Part shown: positions 36,324 through 45,055 of the stretch, piece after piece
Layout: each line of letters begins with the position of its first letter
Numbering within the stretch: the first letter of the stretch is position 1
Source: Paraburkholderia dioscoreae
GTDB taxonomy: Bacteria; Pseudomonadota; Gammaproteobacteria; Burkholderiales; Burkholderiaceae
Reading direction: 5' to 3'
Assembly (NCBI RefSeq): GCF_902459535.1
Contig: NZ_LR699554.1
Span: forward strand, 558,001 to 622,000
DNA: 64,000 bases
Position numbers and translations under genes: made by a program
The notes under the pieces: model-generated
What the model was told of the DNA's origin: nothing
What the model saw: only the letters and a program-made list of their open reading frames with translations
The model's database searches: none

Positions 36324-37646
36324 ATGAACCTATCTCTTGCGCGCGTCGCCATAGTGTGCGGATCGCTGTTGCTGACCGCGTGTGCCGCCAGTAGCCTGCC
36401 GGGCTATCAGAACGCCTATCGCGCCTATAACGTTCCTCAGCCTCTGTTTGACCGGATCAAGGTCAAATTTCGTGAGCACGGCCTTGAGTACGCGGATATA
36501 TCCCGTGACGCTACCGGGCGCGTCCAGCTGACCGGCAACTACCGGAACGAGGACGAGGTCGATCAGGCCTTCACGATTGTGCAGTCCATTGTCGGCATGA
36601 AGTCCACCTCGCCCTTCTACCCGCAGAACATCAAGGAAAAGCGCTGGGAAGTCGCGGCGGGCAAGGCGCTCAACTCATATGCCCACGACGGCCCACCGAG
36701 GTCGAGCGTTGCCGTCAAGCGGGCCCTGGTTGTGGGTTTGAACCATTTCGCCGATTCGCGCAATCTGAAAGAAATTCAGGGCAGGGACGACGCCATTGTC
36801 GTACAGGGGTATCTGAAGCGGGCCGGCTACTCGGTAACGACGTTGCTGGATGAGCGAGCGACCCAGGCAAATATCGAGGCGGCGCTGAACAACCTTGATC
36901 GGAATATCGGTCCGAACGACGACGTCTTCATTTATATCTCCAGTCACGGCACGCCGCCAGTGCCCACGCCCGGTGGTCAGGACTATCGAAAAATGTCGAT
37001 TGTCGCTTACGACTCGGGTGACAGAAACACGATGCGGATGAATGATGCGACGGAGTTCTATCTCTACATTCAAAAGCATTCGGTTCCTGACACATTGGTG
37101 CAGAACGTCGCGCGCAGGCCGAGCCATTCGACGCGTGTGTTGATCGACACCTGCTACAGCGGCGACATGCTCGACGATATCCGGGATGAAAGTACCGCCT
37201 ACATTCTGCAAACTAATGGTGGTGAGAAAGAGCGTGCGGGAATTTCACTGGCTTCGTGGACGACAGCGGATTTCACGTCAAAGGGCATCCGTTTTGCCGC
37301 CGACCCGGGGGACAAAGTCGGCACCGCAAAGGCACCCGCGACCATCGATCGCACCCGCAATGGCTACACCATTATCACGGCGACGAGCGTCAACGAAAAG
37401 TCATGGGGGCCTTCGGGAGGAAACACCTTCGAGAGTCCGATTGCCGGTGAGGGGCAAATCAAGGGGTCGTTTTTCACACAGTCTCTGTTCGCCTATCTGG
37501 ATCGCAACAATGGCCAACTCGGTCCCGCGTTCCGGGATGCGCGTGCTTTCACGTCCATCAAGGCAGTCGAGGCGAGCCACGGCAAGGAGCATCAGACGCC
37601 TCGCCAATACTCGACGATTCCAGACGACCAGAACGCAATCAATTAA
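36324..37646 (+). CDS. Caspase-fold (C14-like) lipoprotein
   Basis: From the ATG at 36324 the 440-residue product has a lipoprotein signal (LLLTAC, Cys20), a BON-like domain (about 40-100, RVQLTGNYRNEDEVDQA) and a caspase/metacaspase fold (about 130-400). The predicted catalytic dyad is His209 (YISSHGTPP) and Cys277 (LIDTCYSGD). VKRALVVGLNHF is the usual first strand of the peptidase fold. An alternative ATG at 36195 has a better-placed AAGGA but buries the lipid signal 43 residues in, so I prefer 36324. A caspase-like peptidase anchored in the envelope beside a cytosolic tubulin-like protein is unusual. Confidence 0.85.
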   Translation: MNLSLARVAIVCGSLLLTACAASSLPGYQNAYRAYNVPQPLFDRIKVKFREHGLEYADISRDATGRVQLTGNYRNEDEVDQAFTIVQSIVGMKSTSPFYPQNIKEKRWEVAAGKALNSYAHDGPPRSSVAVKRALVVGLNHFADSRNLKEIQGRDDAIVVQGYLKRAGYSVTTLLDERATQANIEAALNNLDRNIGPNDDVFIYISSHGTPPVPTPGGQDYRKMSIVAYDSGDRNTMRMNDATEFYLYIQKHSVPDTLVQNVARRPSHSTRVLIDTCYSGDMLDDIRDESTAYILQTNGGEKERAGISLASWTTADFTSKGIRFAADPGDKVGTAKAPATIDRTRNGYTIITATSVNEKSWGPSGGNTFESPIAGEGQIKGSFFTQSLFAYLDRNNGQLGPAFRDARAFTSIKAVEASHGKEHQTPRQYSTIPDDQNAIN

Positions 37647-37695
37647 CTACCAGTGGCGCCTGCTCGTCGAGCGCCTGAAAAACCAGAGGATAAAT

Positions 37696-38625
37696 ATGCG
37701 ATATTCAATCGTGGCACTCTCTCTTGCCGCTCTGACGACGCACGCGATCGCGCAGGAGGCCTATTCCGCGAAGTCCCTCTTTTTCTCGGCGAACGATTCC
37801 GTTGTTGCGGTTGGTACCGGGCAAAAGCAGGGCGCGGATGCAAACAATGCAGTGGCAGCGGTGCAAAGCCCGGAAAGCCAGGTGCCGATGCCGGTAAAAG
37901 TTTCGCAGAAGAAAAAGCGTGCTCCGCAGATTGGCGCGAGCTACTTCGTCCGTCTCAAAGACGACGACGGCACGACGCACGACGTACTGACGCGTCGCAT
38001 CTTCAGGAGCGGCGAGAAGTTCCAGCTTGGTGTCAAGGTCAACCGCCCGTCGTACGTGTACATCCTGAATGAGGCACCGGACGGGAGCATCACGCAAATT
38101 TATCCGCAGCCGTCGCAGGATAATTTTGTCGATGCAATGGGTATTGTTTTCTTCCCGGCGAAGGGCTCTTTCCAGTTCGACGACAAGCCCGGAATGGAAA
38201 AGCTCATGGTGTATCTGTCGCCGGAACGCGCGCATGGGGACATCACGCGCCGCCTGCGTACCGCGGCGCCTGACCTCGTTTCCAGCCCGGCAAATCTGCA
38301 GACCGCGGAAGCCGGCTCGTGTCCGGCCGCGAGCACGACAGTGATTGCAGCTGCCACTGCCGCTTCAGACGCTACGGCTCCTCTCCAGCTTGCGAGCGCG
38401 TCGCCTGATTACGCTGCCAAGGGTATCGCGTTTGCGCCGGATCAGACCGCCGGCTGCGCCGCGCAGGTCGCGCAAGCGGACGCCGCCGGATATAGCGCCA
38501 AGGGCATCGTTTTCAGCGACGATCAGACACCGGCTGCGGGCGGCCAGGTTGCATCTTACGTCGTGAAACATACGACCAGGAGCGACCAGAACCTGTACCT
38601 CAAGATCAACCTCGCGCACGAATAA
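37696..38625 (+). CDS. Secreted DUF4384 protein with repeated YSAKG-type motif
   Basis: 309 residues: a signal peptide (about 1-20, THAIAQ) and a DUF4384 domain (about 85-180) with SGEKFQLGVKVNRPSYVYILN and GSITQIYPQP. A motif Y(S/A)AK-x(3)-F-x(3)-D(Q)x occurs three times: residues 23-35, 239-251 and 266-278. DUF4384 is often found with caspase-like or kinase partners. AGAGGA lies 5 nt before the ATG. The gene is 49 nt after the caspase gene. Confidence 0.82.
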   Translation: MRYSIVALSLAALTTHAIAQEAYSAKSLFFSANDSVVAVGTGQKQGADANNAVAAVQSPESQVPMPVKVSQKKKRAPQIGASYFVRLKDDDGTTHDVLTRRIFRSGEKFQLGVKVNRPSYVYILNEAPDGSITQIYPQPSQDNFVDAMGIVFFPAKGSFQFDDKPGMEKLMVYLSPERAHGDITRRLRTAAPDLVSSPANLQTAEAGSCPAASTTVIAAATAASDATAPLQLASASPDYAAKGIAFAPDQTAGCAAQVAQADAAGYSAKGIVFSDDQTPAAGGQVASYVVKHTTRSDQNLYLKINLAHE

Positions 38626-38680
38626 TCGTGCGGACCGCCCGCAAGCGGTTCGCGACGCACGTAACAGAGACCTGGAAGAC

Positions 38681-41600
38681 ATGGAACATAACCATCTGAT
38701 CATCGGACTCGGCGGGTCTGGCGGCAAGATCATCCGCAATCTGAGAAAGACAATTGAACGAAACAAGGATGCACAGGGAAACAGTGCGTCGGAAGCGCGG
38801 TTCGAGTATCTGTATGTCGACACATCCACCGACGAAGTCGACAAACACGACGAGTGGAAGGTTCTCGGCAAGGAGATCGATCTCGCCCGCAGCCAGTACA
38901 TGATCAATACGGCGAGCAGTGTTCGTCCGGTTCTTGACGACCCGAATTCGTTCCCGGGGCTGCGTGACTGGGTTGAACCCAAGAGTGTCTTTGACTTTGT
39001 GAAACCCGGTATCGCCGGCGCGGCACAGCGTCGCAAGTTGGGCCGACTTGTGTTTGCACAGAATGCATCGCAATTCGTCAAGGCTGTAGAAGACCGGATG
39101 CGGGTGCTCCAGGAAGGCCCCGGGCGGGCTGGGGCAGTGATTCACGTGGTTTGCGGCCTCGCCGGCGGAACTGGCAGCGGCTCGGTCGTCGATGCGGTTG
39201 CACTGATTCGAAACAAGTATCCGGACCAGGACCGCTACAGGATCATCATCTACGCGCTGCTTCCAGAGAAGGATTCCCGCCGTGTACGCGATGTGGCCGG
39301 TTCATCGAATTACTACGCGAACGGCTACGCCGCGCTCGCGGAGCTGAACGCGATGGCGGTCGGCAAATATCACCCTGCGAATGTGCTTGACGGCTCCGCT
39401 ATGGAGCACGATGTCTATTTCAACGGTTGTTATCTCGTGAGTAACCTCAACGAGCACAACATCCAGTTCGATATCGACTCGGAAATCCCTCGGATCGTTG
39501 CGGAGTTCATCTATCAGAAGACTCTGAACAAGGAGTGGGAAGGCCTCGGCCGCGCGGAGAAGGGCGAAAACGACATCAAGAACTTTGAAAGCGAAGATGG
39601 AATCGGCAAGGCGCGCGCCAAGCTGTTCCTGTCGTTCGGGGTCGAACGCATTGTCGTTCCAGAGCAGGAAATCAAGGAATATCTCGCGTACGGGTTTGCC
39701 GAGCAGGCAACCCGGCAGTTGATGTTCAACAATTTCCGTCAGGGGGAGGGTTACGCAGACGAGCCTGTTCAGAAGGACTGGGGTAGCGAAGCGCGCAAGC
39801 CGGATACGCTGCAGGGCATGTTGCTCAGCGACCAGCATCTGATGCTGGAAGTGGGGATCCTCGAGGATGATGCAAAGAGCGGCGGCTGGAAGCCGGCCAA
39901 TGAATTCTGGAAGCAGGTCGTTGGCGTCGTGGCGCCGGACATTCGAAATGACTCCACGCTCGAGCAAACGACCTGGACGCATGCGCTTAACACTCGCCTC
40001 GCGAAAGTCTTCGACGAAACCTACAGAAAGCTTGGCGGCGTTCGCAAGTTTTACGAAATCAAGGGAAATGCTCGACTCGAAATGGCGCGGCATATTGGGC
40101 GTCAGATCGAAAAGGAGCTGTTCGGTCGCTGGAAGATCGGTACGCACTCCCTGATCCAGTTGCGCCAGTTCACAGATGCCTTGATTGCACTGCTTGGCGA
40201 GCGTCAGGCCGTATTTGCCGACGAGATCACCAAGGCTCCGGCTTCGCAGGCAGCCGTCCAGCAGAGCATCGACGAGTTGTCCACGCAGTTCAACAAGGTC
40301 GGCTTTTTCGGTCAGCATCTGACTGATAAGCGCGGCGCACTGTTCGCCGAGATCACCGCCCGCTATCAGGATCTGTACGCAATGCGTACTTTGCAGGAAG
40401 GGCACAAGTTCGCCGGCAGTCTCGTTCCTTTCATCAAGGACGAACTCACCTCGCTGCGTGGCCACATCGACGATTTGCACCAGCTTCTTGCCGCTGCGAC
40501 AGAGAAGGTGCATCAGGAGCAGGCGGCGCGGCTCGCCGGTGCGGATGCAATCTATCAGCAGCGAATTTTCGACCGCAACGCAATCAGCAACATCATGAAG
40601 GCGGTCGTGGTCGACGAACCGAGCCAGATTGCCCGCACGCAGAAGGTGCGTCAGTCCGTCATTGATCTGGCAGGCGCGGAGGTCGATTCGTTCGATAAGC
40701 TCGTGCGAAACGTATCGCTGGGATCCATCATTTCCACGATTTCGCAAACGTCCGCCACGATCGTCGAAATGGCACACGCGGAGATTTCGAAAACTTTGCC
40801 GCCGGTGCTGCAGGTCAACATCGTGGAGCGTCTGCAAAAGCAGTATGACGCCAACCAGAATGGCCTGAAGGCTTTTGTGTCGGGGCTGTATGAAAAGTCC
40901 GGCACGATGATTCAGTACAACAAGACGGAAGTCGACCGCTCGGTGTCGAACAACGCTGGCGGTTCACGCGGTACGGCGAACACGGTGGCGGTGTTCCTGC
41001 CGGAGTGCGAAAGCCAGAAGGATTTCCACGCGGGGCTCGCAACGCTGTTCGAACAGCAGAAGGATCCCGCTTCGGATACGGTTGTTGCGCCAGGCAAGCT
41101 CTCGAACGAGATCGTCATTCTGAAAATTGCATCGCTCATGCCGGTGCGTTTCATCGACACGCTGTCGATGCTAAAGCGCCACTACGACGGACTGCTCGGC
41201 GACTTCAACGAGTCGCATCTGCTGCACAGCGACGGAGACGGCAAAAAGCTGCCGCCGCTATACGCACGGTCGTCGGCTGAAGTGGCGGCGCAGGCGAAGC
41301 GCAAACCATACCTGCTTGTCGCTCGACTCATGGAAATGATCAGGCAGCGCGAGAACAAAACTACGGGCGAGCAGGAGTGGGCTTTCATTTACAAGGCAAA
41401 TGGCTTGCCGGCGTCGAAGGTGTTGCGCGGCGGCACGTGGCAAACCGTCATTGACGATGAGCTTCCCGCCGACATCCAGACTTTGATCGAGCGGGAAGTG
41501 AGCAAGCGCGTTGACGCCGAGCTCAAGCACAAGGACGAGAAGCAGAAATTGTTCGACCGTTACATCGACTTTGCTACCGCGCGTTTCGCCGAGGCTGGCG

Positions 41601-41689
41601 ACGACGACCAGGATCCCCAATATCTGGCCTTGAGCGCGATGCAGCAATCCATCCGGGACATCATCGGCCTTCAGGCCGTCGCCGAATAA
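38681..41689 (+). CDS. Large tubulin-like protein (Tubulin_2 family)
   Basis: 1002 residues without a signal peptide. The N-terminal Rossmann-like part has LIIGLGGSGGK (about 6-16) and the tubulin/FtsZ nucleotide signature GGTGSGS at 162-168, so GTP binding and perhaps polymerisation are expected. The long remainder is mostly helical, with coiled-coil-like segments (about 450-720), and has no motif I can name. It is far larger than FtsZ or TubZ and matches the PF13809 tubulin-like group. It is co-directional with the DUF4384 gene (55-nt gap) and the next gene (34-nt gap). Confidence 0.85.
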   Translation: MEHNHLIIGLGGSGGKIIRNLRKTIERNKDAQGNSASEARFEYLYVDTSTDEVDKHDEWKVLGKEIDLARSQYMINTASSVRPVLDDPNSFPGLRDWVEPKSVFDFVKPGIAGAAQRRKLGRLVFAQNASQFVKAVEDRMRVLQEGPGRAGAVIHVVCGLAGGTGSGSVVDAVALIRNKYPDQDRYRIIIYALLPEKDSRRVRDVAGSSNYYANGYAALAELNAMAVGKYHPANVLDGSAMEHDVYFNGCYLVSNLNEHNIQFDIDSEIPRIVAEFIYQKTLNKEWEGLGRAEKGENDIKNFESEDGIGKARAKLFLSFGVERIVVPEQEIKEYLAYGFAEQATRQLMFNNFRQGEGYADEPVQKDWGSEARKPDTLQGMLLSDQHLMLEVGILEDDAKSGGWKPANEFWKQVVGVVAPDIRNDSTLEQTTWTHALNTRLAKVFDETYRKLGGVRKFYEIKGNARLEMARHIGRQIEKELFGRWKIGTHSLIQLRQFTDALIALLGERQAVFADEITKAPASQAAVQQSIDELSTQFNKVGFFGQHLTDKRGALFAEITARYQDLYAMRTLQEGHKFAGSLVPFIKDELTSLRGHIDDLHQLLAAATEKVHQEQAARLAGADAIYQQRIFDRNAISNIMKAVVVDEPSQIARTQKVRQSVIDLAGAEVDSFDKLVRNVSLGSIISTISQTSATIVEMAHAEISKTLPPVLQVNIVERLQKQYDANQNGLKAFVSGLYEKSGTMIQYNKTEVDRSVSNNAGGSRGTANTVAVFLPECESQKDFHAGLATLFEQQKDPASDTVVAPGKLSNEIVILKIASLMPVRFIDTLSMLKRHYDGLLGDFNESHLLHSDGDGKKLPPLYARSSAEVAAQAKRKPYLLVARLMEMIRQRENKTTGEQEWAFIYKANGLPASKVLRGGTWQTVIDDELPADIQTLIEREVSKRVDAELKHKDEKQKLFDRYIDFATARFAEAGDDDQDPQYLALSAMQQSIRDIIGLQAVAE

Positions 41690-41723
41690 TAGTCATCCAA
41701 CACTCAAGACTGAAAACTGGAAC

Positions 41724-42479
41724 ATGCCAACTTACAAGTGTCCCACCATCGGAGATTGCGAAAAGGCGAACGCCGGCGAAATCTTCGTTCGTTCGCCGGG
41801 CGAGGATCTCCATTGCCCGGACTGTTCGACGTTGCTTGAGCTGCAGACGTCCGCGATCGCGAAAGGTCCAAACAGGAAGTTGATCGGAGCAGCGGTTGCC
41901 GTAGCTGTCGTCGTGGTCATCGGCGCCGGAGGCGGTCTCTTTTATAAGCGTTCGCACTCGGCCTCAGAGGCAACTGCGCAGATCGTGGCTGCTCCGCTCA
42001 ACGGCGCCGCATCGACTTCGGCCGCAGTAGTCGCTATTGCGTCCGCCAGTTCACCGGTCGCAGCCGCGAACGTCGGAATTTCTCCGTCCGAGGCGGACAT
42101 CACCGCCCAGCGCAAGGATAGCGATACGAAGCTCTCACAAGGCGACGCATCGGGAGCCGAGTCGGCCAGCAATCAGGTCGCCGCGAAGGAAATGGTGAAG
42201 GTCGCCATCGCCCAGATGTCGCAGGGCAAACTCGACGATGCGGAAAAAGAATTGAACGATGCCGCCATTCGCGATCCCAAGCAGTCGCTGGTCTACTACA
42301 ACATGGCTGTTCTGCGACTCAAGCAGGGGCGTACCGACGACGCGCTCAAACAGTTCGAAGCGAGCTTTCTGAACGGATTTGCGTATTTCGACGAGATGCA
42401 GAAGGATCCGGACCTGGACGGCATTCGCAATGACCCGCGCTTCACTGCTCTGGTGAAGAAGTACCGCACGACTACGTGA
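41724..42479 (+). CDS. Zinc-ribbon, single-pass membrane, TPR protein
   Basis: 251 residues. The N-terminal zinc ribbon has Cys6, Cys12, Cys31 and Cys34 (CPDC). A membrane span covers about 52-72 (LIGAAVAVAVVVVIGAGGGLF), then an Ala/Ser-rich linker, then TPR units (about 155-235) ending in a DPDLDGIRNDPRF motif seen at the ends of TPR groups. The predicted topology puts the ribbon in the cytosol and the TPR part outside, so it could link the cytosolic tubulin-like protein to the envelope-side partners. The stop overlaps the next start (TGATG). Confidence 0.78.
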   Translation: MPTYKCPTIGDCEKANAGEIFVRSPGEDLHCPDCSTLLELQTSAIAKGPNRKLIGAAVAVAVVVVIGAGGGLFYKRSHSASEATAQIVAAPLNGAASTSAAVVAIASASSPVAAANVGISPSEADITAQRKDSDTKLSQGDASGAESASNQVAAKEMVKVAIAQMSQGKLDDAEKELNDAAIRDPKQSLVYYNMAVLRLKQGRTDDALKQFEASFLNGFAYFDEMQKDPDLDGIRNDPRFTALVKKYRTTT

Positions 42480-43213
42480 TGAGACCGGGGCTGAGAACAA
42501 TGCTGGCTTTGAGCACGCTCGCCTTCGCGGCAGCGTGTTCAAAATCCGGTCCGCCGACGATCATTGGGCATTGGCGTGCGGAGCGCGTCCAGGTGTTTAG
42601 TGCGCAATTACCTGTCGGGCCCGAGATCGTGGTCAGCGAAAAGGAAATCTCGAGCCCGGGCACGGACGTCGATATGTCGGTGCATGGGTTTGAGGCAAAG
42701 TCTGGACAGGTAACGATCGACCTTGCCTACGGCGTCGGCCTGACCTTTTACTTTGATGGGCCGGACCGGGTCTTTCTCAAGGTTCCTCTGGTCGGCAAGG
42801 TTTACTACCGCCGGGTAGTGGATAACGCTGCGCTGGCCAGTGCAGCGTCGTCGGTTCCAATTGTTGCTCAGCCGCAGTCGGTCTCGCAAGCAGCGCCGGT
42901 TGCCGGGGCGCAGTCTGGCGGCAATCACTCTGGTCCGACGGCAGTTGGTGAGCAAACCGCATTGGCGACGCAAAGCGTTCGAGGTGGGTCGCAACCGGCA
43001 AGCGAACCAGCGGAAGCAGATGGACAATCGGCCGCCGAATATCAGCTGGCGTCCGCAGCCGCAAAGCAGGGACAGTCAGATGCAGCCATTGACCATCTGA
43101 ATAGTGCGTTCAAGGCAGGGTTCCGGGATGTTGCCCGGCTGGACTCGTCGCCTGAGTTTGGCTCACTTGCCAATGACGTCCGATATCAGGCGCTGGTCGC
43201 ACGTTACCGCTAA
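42479..43213 (+). CDS. Lipoprotein with C-terminal TPR-like unit, last gene of the cluster
   Basis: 244 residues from the ATG at 42479, which shares its A with the upstream TGA; a GTG 3 nt earlier is possible. A lipobox at AAACSKS marks a lipoprotein. A beta-rich domain follows (about 25-115), then a Gln/Ser/Ala linker and a short TPR-like end (YQLASAAAKQG...AIDHLNSAF...SPEFGSLANDVRYQAL) that resembles the end of the preceding protein. The two genes probably act together. I know no named family. Confidence 0.72.
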   Translation: MRPGLRTMLALSTLAFAAACSKSGPPTIIGHWRAERVQVFSAQLPVGPEIVVSEKEISSPGTDVDMSVHGFEAKSGQVTIDLAYGVGLTFYFDGPDRVFLKVPLVGKVYYRRVVDNAALASAASSVPIVAQPQSVSQAAPVAGAQSGGNHSGPTAVGEQTALATQSVRGGSQPASEPAEADGQSAAEYQLASAAAKQGQSDAAIDHLNSAFKAGFRDVARLDSSPEFGSLANDVRYQALVARYR

Positions 43214-43587
43214 CGATACGGGCAGGCCAGGACATGTCGTTCGTGTTCGGCTATACGCATCATGAACGATGCGACACCATGCGGACCGCAGAAGCGGCAC
43301 AGTCAGTGGCTGTTGGGCAAAGGCAGCGACGCCTTCACTTTGTCCATGCCGGAGAACTGACCGCTTCGGCATGTCGTCATACCTGCCGGCCAGGCAATGA
43401 CCACCATCCCGCTTTCGAGAACCTCGGCGATGCAACGTCCCGACATGGTTCTGCCACGCCATATCCCCAATCCAGTCCTGAATTAATCATCACAGGCTAT
43501 CAATCCTAATTTATTACTTGTTTGTGTCCGAAAAAACCGTCGAATACGATGATCCGCACTGATCCAGTGAAACAGCGGAGGTTTTTT
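43214..43587. other. Intergenic region after the caspase/tubulin-like cluster
   Basis: About 370 bp with no supported gene, repeat or clear terminator. The GGAGG at about 43577 belongs to the next reading frame. Confidence 0.4.
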
Positions 43588-44478
43588 GTGACATCGACGA
43601 TGAAAGTCATCGCACTTCAACAGCATGGCGGAATGGACCAGCTTAAACACGACAGTTGGCCCGTCCCCGCTCCGGCAGCGCACCAGGCGTTGATCGAAGT
43701 GAAAGCATGCGGGTTGAACTACATGGACGTATTCGTGATGCGTGGGATGCCGGATATGAAAACCGAAATGCCTCGCATCCCCGGTGGCGATATTGCGGGC
43801 ATCGTCAGGGAGGTCGGCTCCGACGTGTCGAAGGACTGGCTTGGCAAGCGTGTCGTCCTGTTTCCCCGTTTTCCCGAGGGCGGCGTGCTCGGTGAAAATG
43901 GCAACGGGGGTTTGTGCGAGTTCATTGCGGCAGATCAGCGGCAACTGATCGCCATTCCCGATGGGGTCGAACTTTGACGACGCTGCAGCGTTGCCCATTG
44001 CGTATGGTACTGCGCACCGCATGCTGTTCACGCGCGGAAAAATCAGGAAGGGCGAAAAGATCCTGATTCTCGGTGCGAGCGGCGGCGTCGGCGTAGCCTG
44101 TCTCCAGTTTGCCAAGATGGCCGGCCTGGAGGTGTTCGTTTGCACGAGTACCGAAGAGAAGGGGCGCAAGCTGAAGGAACTGGGTGCCGATCACGTCGTG
44201 AACTACGTTCAGAACCCGGATTTTGCAAAGGCGGTCTGGGCCGCGAGCGGGAAGAAAGGTGTCGACGTTGCCGTGAACTTTACCGGCGGGGATACCTGGA
44301 TTCCTACGCAACGTTGTATGGCGGTCGGCGGACGCATTCTCACGTGCGGTTCCACCGCGGCCATATCGGTGAGGTGGACGTGCGCTTCATCTGGCATCGG
44401 GAAGTGGACATTATCGGGTCGCGCGCCTACGTGCCCGGCGACATCGAAGCCTGCCTCAACTATTCTGGAAACATATGA
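43588..44478 (+). pseudogene. Zinc-type quinone oxidoreductase, frameshifted
   Basis: The GTG at 43588 (GGAGG 6 nt upstream) opens a medium-chain dehydrogenase: GGMDQL, PGGDIAGIVREVG and FCE-type LCEFIAADQRQLIAIPDG. An extra 4 nt near 43968 shifts the frame, after which DDAAALPIAYGTAHRML and ILGASGGVGVACLQFA (cofactor site) follow. Near 44350 the frame shifts back for VDVRFIWHREVDIIGSRAY. Two shifts in one gene make it a pseudogene. Its end is replaced by the next small frame at ACLNYSGNI. Confidence 0.82.
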
Positions 44479-44770
44479 AAATTGTCATCGTTTGCTTCCT
44501 GGTGCGGCGGAAACCGCCCTCGCGCGTATTAATGCATTGTCCGAGCGCATGAGGACGCAGCCCGGTTATTGTTTCCATTATGTGGGCACGGAGGCTGACG
44601 ACCCATCGTGCGTTACCAGCGTGACTGCGTGGGCGACGGCGGCGGATTGCTCTGCATGGGAAGCTCGTCTGGCTGCATCGCCCTTGCCGAAAGTCGAGCG
44701 TCTTTACAACTCGGCCGAGCGTTTTAGTGTGAATATGGACGAGGGACCGGCCGAGAGCACGCCCTGTTGA
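44475..44770 (+). pseudogene. Small monooxygenase-like (ABM-type) protein, frameshifted near the start
   Basis: The ATG at 44475 gives MKIVIVCF, then sense passes into the neighbouring frame: PGAAETALARINALSERM, then QPGYCFHYVG, VTAWATAADCSAW and VERLYNSAE, a short ferredoxin-like alpha+beta pattern similar to antibiotic biosynthesis monooxygenases. A one- or two-base indel near 44500 separates the parts. The family call is tentative. Confidence 0.4.
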
Positions 44771-44900
44771 GACTCGCATCAGTCCATGTTTCGTTTGACC
44801 CGACACCGCGGCCTTGGGCCAGCGTCTACTCGATCGTCAGCAATTGTGCCCGCAGGTTCCTCCGGTCTCTCCCGCCGGCGCCCGCCCAATCCCGCCCCCC

Positions 44901-44930
44901 GTGACATCGACATTCGCGATGAGTTATGAT
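44901..44930 (+). promoter_or_regulatory. Candidate promoter of the glycan-modification cluster
   Basis: GTGACA (44901-44906) and TATGAT (44925-44930) with an 18-nt spacer, about 125 nt before the aminotransferase gene. The leader between is AT-richer than the surroundings, and a GGAGG site precedes the start. Confidence 0.45.
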
Positions 44931-45055
44931 AGGCGATTGCCGTCGTCACTTTCCCGGATTTGATTCGGGCACACTTCACACGGTAACAACTTAATCGAAG
45001 TCATTGCACGGCTCGCGTGTGATGACGTAAATCACATTGCGGAGGTACAGGCGCT

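Noticed and set aside
39302..40837. A 511-codon minus-strand frame
   Set aside because: It is antisense to the tubulin-like gene, has the composition of a codon-bias shadow and no motif.
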